A DNA stretch of 64,000 nt, taken from NCBI RefSeq assembly GCF_016405855.1, contig NZ_JAEFCA010000002.1:691031-755030 (forward strand). The letters run 5' to 3'. The notes beneath the pieces are model-generated. The model was not told where the DNA came from and searched no databases. It worked only from the letters and a program-made list of their open reading frames with translations. The DNA comes from Flavobacterium sp. IB48 (GTDB taxonomy: Bacteria; Bacteroidota; Bacteroidia; Flavobacteriales; Flavobacteriaceae). A program made the translations under genes and the position numbers. Shown here one piece after another: positions 35,781 through 44,229 of the stretch; the first letter of the stretch is position 1; the number at the start of each line of letters is the position of its first letter.

Positions 35781-36557
35781 TTATAATGTAATCGTTGTAT
35801 GCGGAATATCTGAGTTTTGAAGCATTTTATGATGTCCAATTTTGATTTTCTGTACACCTCGAGATAAACTATTGAAGCAGTTATCCAATTTTGGAATCAT
35901 TCCAGAATGGATTACTTTTTCTTCTTTTAGTTTATTGTATAATGGCTCGTTGATTTCTGTTATTACAGATGAATCGTCTTCTGAATCTTGTAAAACGCCT
36001 TGTTTTTCAAAACAATATGTTAGCGTCACATCAAAAACTTCAGATAAAGCAATTGATAATTCACTTGCAATAGTATCGGCATTAGTGTTTAATAATTGTC
36101 CGTTTTTGTCGTGTGTAATCGCACAGAAAACGGGAACAACTCCAGCTTCCAATAAAGTTGCCAGTAATTTGGTGTTGACTTGTTTTACGTCGCCTACAAA
36201 TCCGTAATCAATTGTTGGGTGATTCCTTTTTGTTGACTGAATTAAATTTCCGTCAGCTCCAGAAAAACCAATTGCGTTATTGTCTTTTGCCTGCAATTGC
36301 GCCACAATATGTTTATTGATTTGTCCAGCGTAGATCATCACTACAACATCAAGCATTGGAGCATCTGTAATTCGGCGTCCGTCAATCATTTGCGGAACTA
36401 AACCAATACTCTGTGCCATTTTTGTAGCCGATTTTCCTCCGCCGTGAACTAAAACTTTATAGCCTTCAATTTTAGAAAAATCGGTTAAGAATTGTTCTAA
36501 TTCTGTTGGATTATCAATGATGTTTCCACCTATTTTTATTACGGTAACTTTCTTCAT
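35781..36557 (-). CDS. argB: N-acylglutamate kinase
   Basis: A 258-residue amino-acid kinase with VIKIGGNIID, VHGGGKSATK and the NADTIASELS loop, all in the order of ArgB. It phosphorylates N-acetyl- or N-succinylglutamate, the second step of arginine synthesis. In this operon the acyl group may be succinyl, because the carbamoyltransferase shows a succinyl-type residue. There is no N-terminal extension of the arginine-inhibited type, so feedback inhibition by arginine is not expected from the length. Confidence 0.94.
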   Translation of the reverse strand: MKKVTVIKIGGNIIDNPTELEQFLTDFSKIEGYKVLVHGGGKSATKMAQSIGLVPQMIDGRRITDAPMLDVVVMIYAGQINKHIVAQLQAKDNNAIGFSGADGNLIQSTKRNHPTIDYGFVGDVKQVNTKLLATLLEAGVVPVFCAITHDKNGQLLNTNADTIASELSIALSEVFDVTLTYCFEKQGVLQDSEDDSSVITEINEPLYNKLKEEKVIHSGMIPKLDNCFNSLSRGVQKIKIGHHKMLQNSDIPHTTITL

Positions 36558-36645
36558 AAGATTCTAAGGTTCTGAGATTCTAAGATACTAAGTTTTTTTC
36601 TGCGCAAAGTTTCTTAGCATCTTAGTAGCTTAGAATCTTAGCAAC
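36556..36645. repeat. ctaag/cttag word repeat in argF'-argB gap
   Basis: Repeated words of the form gattctaag, ggttctgag and gatactaag are followed by inverted cttagcatcttagtagctta-type words. They fill the 97-base gap between argF' and argB. The family is the same as at 3728-3812. Confidence 0.85.
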
Positions 36646-36654
36646 TTCGAAAAA

Positions 36655-37602
36655 TTATATTTTTTTAAGAATCTTTTGTAAAACTAATTGTGCTGAATAC
36701 GTTCTATTGTTCGCTTGTTCGATTACGATTGAATTTTCTCCATCTAAAACTTCGTCACTTACAATTACGTTACGACGAACCGGAAGACAGTGCATGAATT
36801 TTCCGTTATTGGTTAAAGCCATTTTTTCGGCAGTAACTGTCCAGTTTGGATCGCTGTTGGTTACTTTTCCGTAATCGTTGAAGTTACTCCAGTTTTTTAC
36901 ATAAACGAAATCAGCATTTTCGAAAGCTTTGTTTTGATCGTATTCAATTGTGCAATCTTTTGTAATTTCTGGACTTAATTCATAACCTTCTGGATGTGTA
37001 ATTACAAAATCCATATCTTTCTGCATCTGCATCATTTCTACAAATGAATTCGCAACTGCTTGAGGCAAAGCTTTTGGATGCGGCGCCCAAGAAAGAACCA
37101 CTTTTGGTTTATGTTTTGTTTTAAATTCTTCCATTGTAATGGCATCTGCCAAAGACTGCAATGGGTGACGTACAGCGCTTTCCATGTTTACGATTGGCAC
37201 TGTAGCGTATTTCAAAAATCCTGAAATTACAGTTTCCTGATAATCTTTTTCTTTATCAACCAAACCTGCAAAAGCACGAATTGCAATAATATCACAATAT
37301 TGAGAAACTACTTCTGCTGCTTCTTTGATATGTTCTGAAGCACCAGAATTCATCACAGCTCCATCTTCGAATTCTAATGTCCATCCTTCGTTGGTAAAAT
37401 TCATTACCATTACGTTCATTCCTAAGTTCATTGCCGCTTTTTGAGTACTCAAACGCGTTCTTAAACTTGGATTGAAGAATAACATTCCCAGAGTTTTATT
37501 CTTTCCTAAACTTTGATTTTTAAGCGGATTCTTTTTGATTTTAATCGCTTGTTTTACCCATTTTGATAATGAGTTGATGTCTTTTATTGAGATATAGTTC
37601 AT
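36655..37602 (-). CDS. argF': N-succinyl/acetyl-ornithine carbamoyltransferase
   Basis: A 315-residue transcarbamylase. The carbamoyl-phosphate loop FFNPSLRTR (42-50), EFEDGAVM, ETVISGF, HPLQSLAD and HCLPVRR are characteristic of the ArgF' group of Bacteroidota, which carbamoylates acylated ornithine. The residue equivalent to Pro90 of the B. fragilis succinylornithine enzyme and Glu92 of the X. campestris acetylornithine enzyme is Ser89 here (in SGASEHIKEAA). A small residue at this place favours succinylornithine according to published mutants I recall. The gene replaces classical argF in the operon. Confidence 0.92.
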   Translation of the reverse strand: MNYISIKDINSLSKWVKQAIKIKKNPLKNQSLGKNKTLGMLFFNPSLRTRLSTQKAAMNLGMNVMVMNFTNEGWTLEFEDGAVMNSGASEHIKEAAEVVSQYCDIIAIRAFAGLVDKEKDYQETVISGFLKYATVPIVNMESAVRHPLQSLADAITMEEFKTKHKPKVVLSWAPHPKALPQAVANSFVEMMQMQKDMDFVITHPEGYELSPEITKDCTIEYDQNKAFENADFVYVKNWSNFNDYGKVTNSDPNWTVTAEKMALTNNGKFMHCLPVRRNVIVSDEVLDGENSIVIEQANNRTYSAQLVLQKILKKI

Positions 37603-37609
37603 GTCTTTT

Positions 37610-37735
37610 TGTTTAATCGGTTAATCGTTGATTTGTTTAATCGTCTTGCGAGTTAAACAAATATAACTTTCGTCCATTTTGTATTTTATATATTTAGTTT
37701 CTAATCGATTAACCGAATTAACAATTAAACGATTT
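37610..37735. repeat. ttaatcg word repeat in proB-argF' gap
   Basis: TTTAATCGGTTAATCG (from 37610) is mirrored by words of the form TCGATTAACCGAATTAAC and CAATTAAACGA ending at the proB stop. It fills the 122-base gap with inverted words and is another family of the same style. Confidence 0.7.
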
Positions 37736-38486
37736 TCGTAAAAGGAATTTCGTCTTTTAATGCCTTTAAAATAAAATTATCATTTAAACCATTTACAATC
37801 CAGGTTTCAATATTGGCTGCTTTTGCGATTCCTGCTGCTTCTATTTTAGATTGCATTCCTCCTGTTCCGTGTGATGATTTTGATTCGCCGATTTCTTTTT
37901 CCAGCGATTTTAAATCATTTACCAATTTAATTGTTTGAGGAACTTCATCATTAATGGATTCTTTTGTATAAATTCCATTTGTATTGGTCGCAATAATCAG
38001 AATATCAACATTTAAAAGAACTGCTGTCAAGGCAGCTAATTTATCATTATCTCCAAACCGAATCTCATCTGTAGCAACGGTATCATTTTCATTAATAATC
38101 GGAATGTAATTATTTTTGACTAATACATTAATGGTATTTACGATGTTCTTTTTGGTCTGCTCTTTTTCAAAATCAGAATAAGAAAGTAAACATTGTGAAG
38201 TATTCAATCCTAAATCCTTAAAATTCTCATTGTAAATCCGCATTAAATGTGGCTGTCCGATTGAAGCTAAAGCCTGTTTTACAAAAACATCTTTATCCTG
38301 ATTATCCAGCTTCACAAACTGTTTTGCTGCTGCAATTGCTCCTGAACTTACGATGATAAATTCATATTCATCATTTAAAGCCGCAATCTGTATTCCAAGA
38401 TCTTCAATCTTTCCCCGCGAAATATGATTGGTTTCTTTGGTTAAAGTATTACTTCCTATTTTTAATAAAATCCGTTTTTTTGTCAT
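37725..38486 (-). CDS. proB: Glutamate 5-kinase, no PUA domain
   Basis: A 253-residue amino-acid kinase with LLKIGSNTL, VSSGAIAAAK, NENDTVATDEIRFGDND and GTGGMQSKIEAA, which match ProB. It ends after the kinase domain, whereas E. coli ProB (367 residues) carries a C-terminal PUA domain. The short form is known in some lineages and may alter proline feedback. It makes glutamyl-5-phosphate for proA, directly upstream. Both proline genes sit inside the arginine operon, between argD and argF'. Confidence 0.92.
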   Translation of the reverse strand: MTKKRILLKIGSNTLTKETNHISRGKIEDLGIQIAALNDEYEFIIVSSGAIAAAKQFVKLDNQDKDVFVKQALASIGQPHLMRIYNENFKDLGLNTSQCLLSYSDFEKEQTKKNIVNTINVLVKNNYIPIINENDTVATDEIRFGDNDKLAALTAVLLNVDILIIATNTNGIYTKESINDEVPQTIKLVNDLKSLEKEIGESKSSHGTGGMQSKIEAAGIAKAANIETWIVNGLNDNFILKALKDEIPFTKIV

Positions 38487-38494
38487 TTTATTTA

Positions 38495-38590
38495 AAGATA
38501 CTAAGGTTCTAAGATGCTGAGATTCTAAGTTTTTTTTTAGAATTATCTAATTATCTAATTGCCTCAATTTTCATATTATCCAATTACCTA
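38495..38590. repeat. ctaag and attatcta words in proA-proB gap
   Basis: ACTAAGGTTCTAAG-type words (to about 38532) are followed by repeated AATTATCTAATTATCTAATTG-like words. These fill the 97-base gap between proA and proB. Confidence 0.65.
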
Positions 38591-39777
38591 ATCTGTCCTT
38601 CTCCGTAAACGTACCATTTGTTTGTTACGAGATGTTGAAGACCGATTGGACCGCGTTGATGCAATTTATCTGTACTTATTGCTAATTCTCCACCAAGACC
38701 AAATTGTCCGCCGTCTGTAAAACGGGTTGAAGCATTTTGGTAAACTGCTGCTGCGTCTATTGATTCCATAAACTGCTGTGCAGCTTCATTATCTCTCGTA
38801 ATAATTGCTGCAGAATGTCCTCCGCAGTACTTATTAATCATATTAATGGCGTGTTCCTGAGAATCGATGGTTCCAATTACGATTTTATAATCTAGAAACT
38901 CTTCATACCAAATATCTTCGTTTTCGATCGTCTTGGTATTTTCGAAATACTCTAAAGATTTATCTACAATAACTTCTACTTTTGATTCAATTAAAGCTTC
39001 AACTAACATTGCTGTGAAACCTTCAAAATTGGGAAGTTTTGAATCAATTAAAACTTTATCTAAAGCATTACAAGCTGAAATTTTAGCTGTTTTAGCATTT
39101 AAAATTACTTTTAATGCTAAATCAGTGTCTGCTTTTTCATGAACGTAAACGAAATTATTTCCGCGTCCGCTTACTATTACTGGGCAAGTTGCGTGCGCTT
39201 TTACGAATTCAATTAGTTTTTCTCCGCCTCTTGGAACTATTAAATCTACTTTTTGAGTTGGTTTTTCTAAAAAAGCCTGAGTTTCTGTTCGGTTGTAATT
39301 GAGATATTCCACCCAATCTTTTGAAACTCCGTTTTCTTCTAAAGCTTTATGCCAAAGACTTACAATTTTAAGATTTGATTTTAAAGACTCTTTTCCTCCT
39401 TTTAATAAAATCTTATTTCCAGATTTAAAAGCAATTCCGCCCGCTTCAATGGTAACATCTGGACGGGATTCATAAATAATTAAAATTGTTCCAAAAGCAG
39501 CGGTTTTGTTGACCACTTTTATTCCATTATCATGCGTAAAATGAAAACGCTCAACGCCAACGGGGTCTTCCTGAGAAGCCAATTGGTTTAATGACAAAAT
39601 CATCTCGTCGACTTTTTTATCATCTACTTTCAGGCGTTCTTCCATCGCTAAATCTGAGCCGTCGTAATCGGCAAGATCTTCCTGATTAGTCAAGATTATC
39701 TCATTCCGCTCCTGCTCGACCAGCTTTGCCATAGTCCGCAAAACCGCATTACGTGTTTCAATTGATAATGGTTTCAT
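38584..39777 (-). CDS. proA: Gamma-glutamyl phosphate reductase
   Basis: A 397-residue aldehyde-dehydrogenase-fold enzyme. The catalytic cysteine lies in KISACNALDKVLID, with NRTETQAFL, LIVPRGGEKLIEFV and NASTRFTDGGQFGLGGE typical of ProA. It reduces glutamyl-5-phosphate to the semialdehyde, which cyclises towards proline or, by transamination, could feed ornithine. The neighbouring argD and proB genes are on the same strand and in the same operon. Confidence 0.96.
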   Translation of the reverse strand: MKPLSIETRNAVLRTMAKLVEQERNEIILTNQEDLADYDGSDLAMEERLKVDDKKVDEMILSLNQLASQEDPVGVERFHFTHDNGIKVVNKTAAFGTILIIYESRPDVTIEAGGIAFKSGNKILLKGGKESLKSNLKIVSLWHKALEENGVSKDWVEYLNYNRTETQAFLEKPTQKVDLIVPRGGEKLIEFVKAHATCPVIVSGRGNNFVYVHEKADTDLALKVILNAKTAKISACNALDKVLIDSKLPNFEGFTAMLVEALIESKVEVIVDKSLEYFENTKTIENEDIWYEEFLDYKIVIGTIDSQEHAINMINKYCGGHSAAIITRDNEAAQQFMESIDAAAVYQNASTRFTDGGQFGLGGELAISTDKLHQRGPIGLQHLVTNKWYVYGEGQIR

Positions 39778-39833
39778 AATTTCAAGTGGGTTGGTTGTTT
39801 TTTGGTTGTTCTTTTTATAGAAACTTATTGATA

Positions 39834-39860
39834 CCTAACAGGTTTTAAAAACCTGTTAGG
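39834..39860. repeat. CCTAACAGG palindrome in argD-proA gap
   Basis: CCTAACAGGTTTT and its exact reverse complement form a 27-base palindrome with a single central base. It is related to the element at 34386-34418. Confidence 0.9.
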
Positions 39861-39872
39861 ATAATTGCGTGT

Positions 39873-41012
39873 TTAGTTTTTTAATTCTTCTAAACTTTCT
39901 TTTAAAGCTTTTACAAACGTATCGATATCTGCTTTTTTGACAGTTAAAGGCGGTAAAATTCTTAATAGATTTTTATTGTTCGCGCTACCTGTAAAAATGT
40001 GTTTTTCGATGATTAATTTCTTTCTTAAAGCTGCAACATCAAAATCAAACTCAACTCCAAGCATTAATCCTTTTCCTTTTACTTGTTTGATACCTTCAAC
40101 TTCTTTGATTTTTTCTAAGAAATATGTATAAACTTCGTTTACATTTTTCTGTAAATCCAATTTTTCAATCACATCTAAAACCGCAATTCCTGCTGCACAA
40201 GATAAATGGCTTCCACCAAAAGTCGTTCCTAATAATCCGAAACTTGCTTCGAATTTTGGAGAAATTAAAATAGCTCCAACTGGAAATCCGTTCCCCATTC
40301 CTTTTGCAACTGAAATAATATCAGCGTTAATTCCGTGGTGTTGGAAAGCGAAGAATTTTCCGCTTCTTCCGTATCCAGATTGCACTTCGTCTAAAATCAA
40401 AACAACATCGTGTTTTTTACATGCTTTTTCTAAAGCTTGGAAAAATTCAGTTGTTCCTTGATCTAAACCTCCAACTCCTTGAATTCCTTCGATAATTACT
40501 GCTGTAACATCGCCTTTAGCCAATTCAGCTTCAACTAATTTGATTTGGTTTAAAGGTAAAAAAGTAACTACTTGCTGTGCATTAATTGGAGCAACAATTT
40601 TTTTGTTATCCGTAACCGCAACAGCTGCAGAAGTTCTTCCGTGGAAAGAATTATCAAAAGCTACAACTCTTGATTTTCCGTTATGGAAAGAAGCTAATTT
40701 CAAAGCATTTTCATTTGCTTCAGCTCCAGAACTGCATAAAAACAATTCGTAATCTTCAAGACCAGAAAGTTTTCCTAATTTCTGAGCCAATTCCACCTGC
40801 AAAGGATTCTGAATGGCATTCGAATAAAATCCTAAATTATCGATCTGATTCTTTAATTTTGCTACATAATCCGGCTGTGTGTGTCCGATAGAAATCACAC
40901 CATGTCCGCTGTATAAATCTAAATATTCTACTCCTTTGTCGTCAATAATTGTACAATCTACTGCTTTTACTGGAGTTATGTCGTATAATGGGTAAACGTT
41001 GAATAAGTTCAT
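39873..41012 (-). CDS. argD: N-acylornithine aminotransferase
   Basis: A 379-residue class-III aminotransferase with SGAEANENALKLA, FHGRTSAA, LILDEVQSGYGRSG and the PLP-lysine segment ISVAKGMGNGFPVGA. In this operon it converts N-acylglutamate semialdehyde to N-acylornithine using glutamate. Because proBA lie beside it, a side activity on free semialdehyde/ornithine is possible but not shown by sequence. The length is usual. Confidence 0.93.
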   Translation of the reverse strand: MNLFNVYPLYDITPVKAVDCTIIDDKGVEYLDLYSGHGVISIGHTQPDYVAKLKNQIDNLGFYSNAIQNPLQVELAQKLGKLSGLEDYELFLCSSGAEANENALKLASFHNGKSRVVAFDNSFHGRTSAAVAVTDNKKIVAPINAQQVVTFLPLNQIKLVEAELAKGDVTAVIIEGIQGVGGLDQGTTEFFQALEKACKKHDVVLILDEVQSGYGRSGKFFAFQHHGINADIISVAKGMGNGFPVGAILISPKFEASFGLLGTTFGGSHLSCAAGIAVLDVIEKLDLQKNVNEVYTYFLEKIKEVEGIKQVKGKGLMLGVEFDFDVAALRKKLIIEKHIFTGSANNKNLLRILPPLTVKKADIDTFVKALKESLEELKN

Positions 41013-41030
41013 TTCTTGTTTTGTTTATTT

Positions 41031-41160
41031 TGTTTCAGGTTTCAGGTTTCAAGTTAACTTGCAACGTGAAACTTTAAACTTGAAACTAGTTTATATTTCT
41101 TTGTATCAATTTCAAGTCACGTACAGAACGTGAAACCTGAAACTTTAAACTTGAAACTAA
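41031..41160. repeat. gaaac word repeat in argC-argD gap
   Basis: Words TTTCAGGTTTCAGGTTTCAAG (inverted) are followed by two direct copies of ACGTGAAAC...TTAAACTTGAAACT (about 41065 and 41128). They fill the 152-base gap. Similar words are at 14325-14347. Confidence 0.8.
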
Positions 41161-41164
41161 AAAA

Positions 41165-42142
41165 TTAAAATCCGCTTGGTTTCAAATGTAAACCTGTGGT
41201 TTCTTCTAAACCGAACATTAAATTCATGTTTTGAATCGCTTGTCCTGAAGCACCTTTGGTTAAGTTATCGATAATTGATGTTATGAGAACCCGGTTTCCT
41301 TTTTTCAATAAACTAATAATACATTTATTCGTTTGCACCACTTGTTTCATGTTGATATTTGTTGTGGTAACGGTTACAAAAGGTTCATTTTTATAGAAAT
41401 CTTCGTATTTAGCAACCAATTGCTCCAAACTATCATCGCATAATGTATATAAGGTTGCAAAAATTCCTCTTGGAAAATCTCCTCTATTCGGAATAAAAAG
41501 CAATTCGCTGTCAAAATCATCCTGCAGCTGAACTAAACTTTCTCCGATTTCTCCCAAATGTTGATGCTCAAAAGCTTTATAATGTGACATATTGTTATTT
41601 CTCCAACTGAAATGAGAAGTTTCTGAAAGACTTACTCCTGCTCCTGTGCTTCCAGTTGTTGCATTAATATGAACATCATTATTTAGCAAATTATGCTCGG
41701 CTAAAGGCAATAATGCCAACTGAATAGCCGTTGCAAAACAACCTGGATTTGCAATATAATTTGTCTTTTTGATTTCGGCTTTATTGATTTCAGGCAATCC
41801 GTAAACAAAATCTTTTCCTTCGAAATGGGCATCTTTATTCAGCCTGAAATCATTTCCTAAATCGATGATTTTAGTATGACTTGCAAACTGATTTTCTTTC
41901 AAAAATGAAATTGATTTTCCATGCCCTAAGCACAAGAAAACAACATTTACATTTGGATTGATTTCAGCTGTGAAATTCATTTCAATATCACCCATCAAAT
42001 CTTGGTGCGCTACAGAAAGTGGCTTTCCAGCATTTGTTGTACTGTAAACAAAATCGATGTTTACTTTGGGATGATACATTAAAATTCTGATGAGTTCTCC
42101 GGCTGTGTAGCCCGAACCACCAATAATTCCGACATTAATCAT
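41165..42142 (-). CDS. argC: N-acyl-gamma-glutamyl-phosphate reductase
   Basis: A 325-residue reductase with the nucleotide-binding GIIGGSGYTAGELIRIL and the catalytic cysteine in YIANPGCFATAIQLALLPL. It reduces the acylglutamyl phosphate made by ArgB. The gene overlaps argG by eight bases and is therefore translationally coupled to it. The length is at the low end of the type-1 group but complete. Confidence 0.95.
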   Translation of the reverse strand: MINVGIIGGSGYTAGELIRILMYHPKVNIDFVYSTTNAGKPLSVAHQDLMGDIEMNFTAEINPNVNVVFLCLGHGKSISFLKENQFASHTKIIDLGNDFRLNKDAHFEGKDFVYGLPEINKAEIKKTNYIANPGCFATAIQLALLPLAEHNLLNNDVHINATTGSTGAGVSLSETSHFSWRNNNMSHYKAFEHQHLGEIGESLVQLQDDFDSELLFIPNRGDFPRGIFATLYTLCDDSLEQLVAKYEDFYKNEPFVTVTTTNINMKQVVQTNKCIISLLKKGNRVLITSIIDNLTKGASGQAIQNMNLMFGLEETTGLHLKPSGF

Positions 42143-43328
42143 GATCTAATTTGTTTACAGATGAGAATATGTTTTGTGCATTTCCTAAAATCTTAATAAA
42201 TCCTTTCGCATCGTCAGATGTCCAAGCATTGTTCATTTCTCCGTATTGTCCAAAACCTGTGTTCATTAAATCGTTTTCAGATTCGATTCCATCAAGTGAG
42301 AAATGATATGCTTTTAATGAAACTGTTACGGTTCCATTTACTGTTTTTTGTGTGTCTTGCAAGAAAGTTTCGATGTTTCTCATTACTGGATCTAAGAACT
42401 GACCTTCGTGGAATAACATTCCGTACCAGTTTCCTAATTGCTCTTTCCAGTATTGCTGCCATTTTCCAAGAGTATGTTTCTCTAACAAATGGTGCGCTTT
42501 GATAATAATTAACGGAGCAGCAGCTTCAAAACCAACTCTTCCTTTAATTCCAATAATTGTATCTCCAACGTGAATATCTCTACCAATTGCGTAAGCGCTT
42601 GCCAGTTTTTCAAGAGCTACAATATTATTTGAAGGTTTATCTGTTTTTCCGTTTAAACCAACTAATTCTCCTTGTTCAAAATGAAGGGTTACTTTTTCTT
42701 CGCCTTCTTTTTGCAATTGCGAAGGATACGCTTCACTTGGCAATGGCTGACTTGAAGTTAAAGTTTCTTTTCCTCCAACACTTGTTCCCCAAAGTCCTTT
42801 ATTGATAGAATATTGTGCTTTTTCCCAAGAATAGTGAACTCCGTTTTGAGCTAAATAATCTACTTCTTCTTGTCTTGAAAGTTTTAAATCTCTAATTGGA
42901 GTAATAATTTCGATTTCTGGAGCAATAGTTTGGAAAATCAAATCAAAACGAATTTGATCATTCCCTGCACCAGTACTTCCGTGAGCGATTGCAGTAGCTC
43001 CTACTTTTTTCGCATATTTTATAGCTTCAATTGCTTGGAAAACACGTTCAGCACTTACTGATAATGGATATGTATTGTTTTTTAATACGTTTCCGAAAAT
43101 CAAATATTTGATAGCTTTATCGTAATATTTATCTAAAATTGTTAAGTTGGCGTGTTGTGCACTTCCTAACTCGTAAGCTCTTTTTTCAATAGCTGTTAAT
43201 TCTTCAGCAGAAAATCCTCCTGTGTCAACAAGAACAGTATGAACTTCGTATCCTTTTTCATTTTTTAAATATTTCAAACAATACGAGGTATCTAATCCTC
43301 CGCTATAAGCTAATACTACTTTTTTCAT
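42135..43328 (-). CDS. argG: Argininosuccinate synthase
   Basis: A 397-residue ATP-dependent ligase with AYSGGLDTSYCLKYL (the PP-loop), HGSTGAGNDQIRFD and the C-terminal GQYGEMNN segment. It joins citrulline and aspartate. It is second in the operon after the GNAT gene, with the eight-base overlap to argC downstream. The length is usual. Confidence 0.96.
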   Translation of the reverse strand: MKKVVLAYSGGLDTSYCLKYLKNEKGYEVHTVLVDTGGFSAEELTAIEKRAYELGSAQHANLTILDKYYDKAIKYLIFGNVLKNNTYPLSVSAERVFQAIEAIKYAKKVGATAIAHGSTGAGNDQIRFDLIFQTIAPEIEIITPIRDLKLSRQEEVDYLAQNGVHYSWEKAQYSINKGLWGTSVGGKETLTSSQPLPSEAYPSQLQKEGEEKVTLHFEQGELVGLNGKTDKPSNNIVALEKLASAYAIGRDIHVGDTIIGIKGRVGFEAAAPLIIIKAHHLLEKHTLGKWQQYWKEQLGNWYGMLFHEGQFLDPVMRNIETFLQDTQKTVNGTVTVSLKAYHFSLDGIESENDLMNTGFGQYGEMNNAWTSDDAKGFIKILGNAQNIFSSVNKLDHD

Positions 43329-43392
43329 TTTTTATAATTTTGGCTAATACTTTCGTATTTAGCAGTTTGAGATTTTTTCTAGTTAATTTGAC

Positions 43393-44028
43393 TTAGACAA
43401 ATAATGACAAGATTTTGTTTAAGAATAATGCCTGTTTAATTTTTTTAAGTCTGCTTAAAACAGCCTCGTTAAAAGGATGTCTTGGTGGCGTTTTTTGTTT
43501 TTCTTTAGGGTCGTATAACATTCCTGTACAAAGGCACATTTTGTTTTCTTTGCTTTGTAAAATCGGGAAGTTAGTACAGGTTTTACAACCCGCCCAAAAA
43601 CTTGGATCGGTTGTTAATTCTGAGAACGGAACTGGTTTATAACCTAATTCAGAGTTAATTTTCATAACTGCCAAACCAGTTGTAATACCAAAGATTTTAG
43701 CATCTGGAAATCTCTTTAAAGAATAATCAAAAACTTTCGATTTTATCTTTTTTGCCAAACCATGACTTCTATAATCAGGATGTACAATTAATCCAGAATG
43801 AGCAACAAATTTTCCGTGCTGCCAGCTTTCTATATAGCAAAAACCTGCAAATTTTCCGTCAGCCAAAGCAATCATTGCATCACCATTTGCCATTTTTTTC
43901 TGAATGTACTCAGGAGTTCTTTTAGCAATCCCCGTACCTCTTAATAAGGCAGATGATTCTATCGTATCGCAGATTTCCTGCGCATACTTAAAATGTTCTT
44001 CTTGAGTTACAACAATAGAGATCTTCAT
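43393..44028 (-). CDS. GNAT acyltransferase heading arg operon
   Basis: A 211-residue GNAT protein with an acetyl-CoA motif (YRSHGLAKKI, residues 86-95) and NSELGY at 125-130. A C-terminal insertion carries four cysteines (148, 151, 165 and 167, as C-K-T-C and C-L-C) that look like a metal site. As first gene of the arginine operon, and with no argA or argJ visible, it is the best candidate for the glutamate N-acyltransferase that begins the pathway. Whether the donor is acetyl- or succinyl-CoA is not shown. A long structured leader precedes it. The start ATG is at 44028. Confidence 0.75.
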   Translation of the reverse strand: MKISIVVTQEEHFKYAQEICDTIESSALLRGTGIAKRTPEYIQKKMANGDAMIALADGKFAGFCYIESWQHGKFVAHSGLIVHPDYRSHGLAKKIKSKVFDYSLKRFPDAKIFGITTGLAVMKINSELGYKPVPFSELTTDPSFWAGCKTCTNFPILQSKENKMCLCTGMLYDPKEKQKTPPRHPFNEAVLSRLKKIKQALFLNKILSLFV

Positions 44029-44184
44029 TTCAATTATTGAAGTTAGAGTTAAAAATTAAAGCATATTGATTCGCTTGAAATCCAGAATTGAATCCAATAA
44101 AATTAAGCATAAAAGAAGTAACATTCTCAAAATCAAAACATTGATTAAGAAAATTCACAAAATAATAAATACTTTTAGGATGTG

Positions 44185-44201
44185 TTTGTCCAATGGACAA
44201 A
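44185..44201 (-). promoter_or_regulatory. TTTGTCC palindrome in arg leader
   Basis: TTTGTCCA and TGGACAAA around one central base form a perfect 17-base palindrome in the arginine operon leader, about 160 bases before the first gene. Its arms match those of the hairpin at 44308-44322 inside the upstream RNA element, so the two can pair with each other. It could also be a DNA operator. Confidence 0.55.
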
Positions 44202-44229
44202 TTATGTGATTTCAAAATGAAAAATGGAT

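Noticed and set aside
44030..44215. 61-codon minus-strand frame between the arg leader RNA and the GNAT gene
   Set aside because: It would need a TTG start, is in a different frame from the GNAT gene and has ordinary AT-rich composition; it is more likely untranslated leader.
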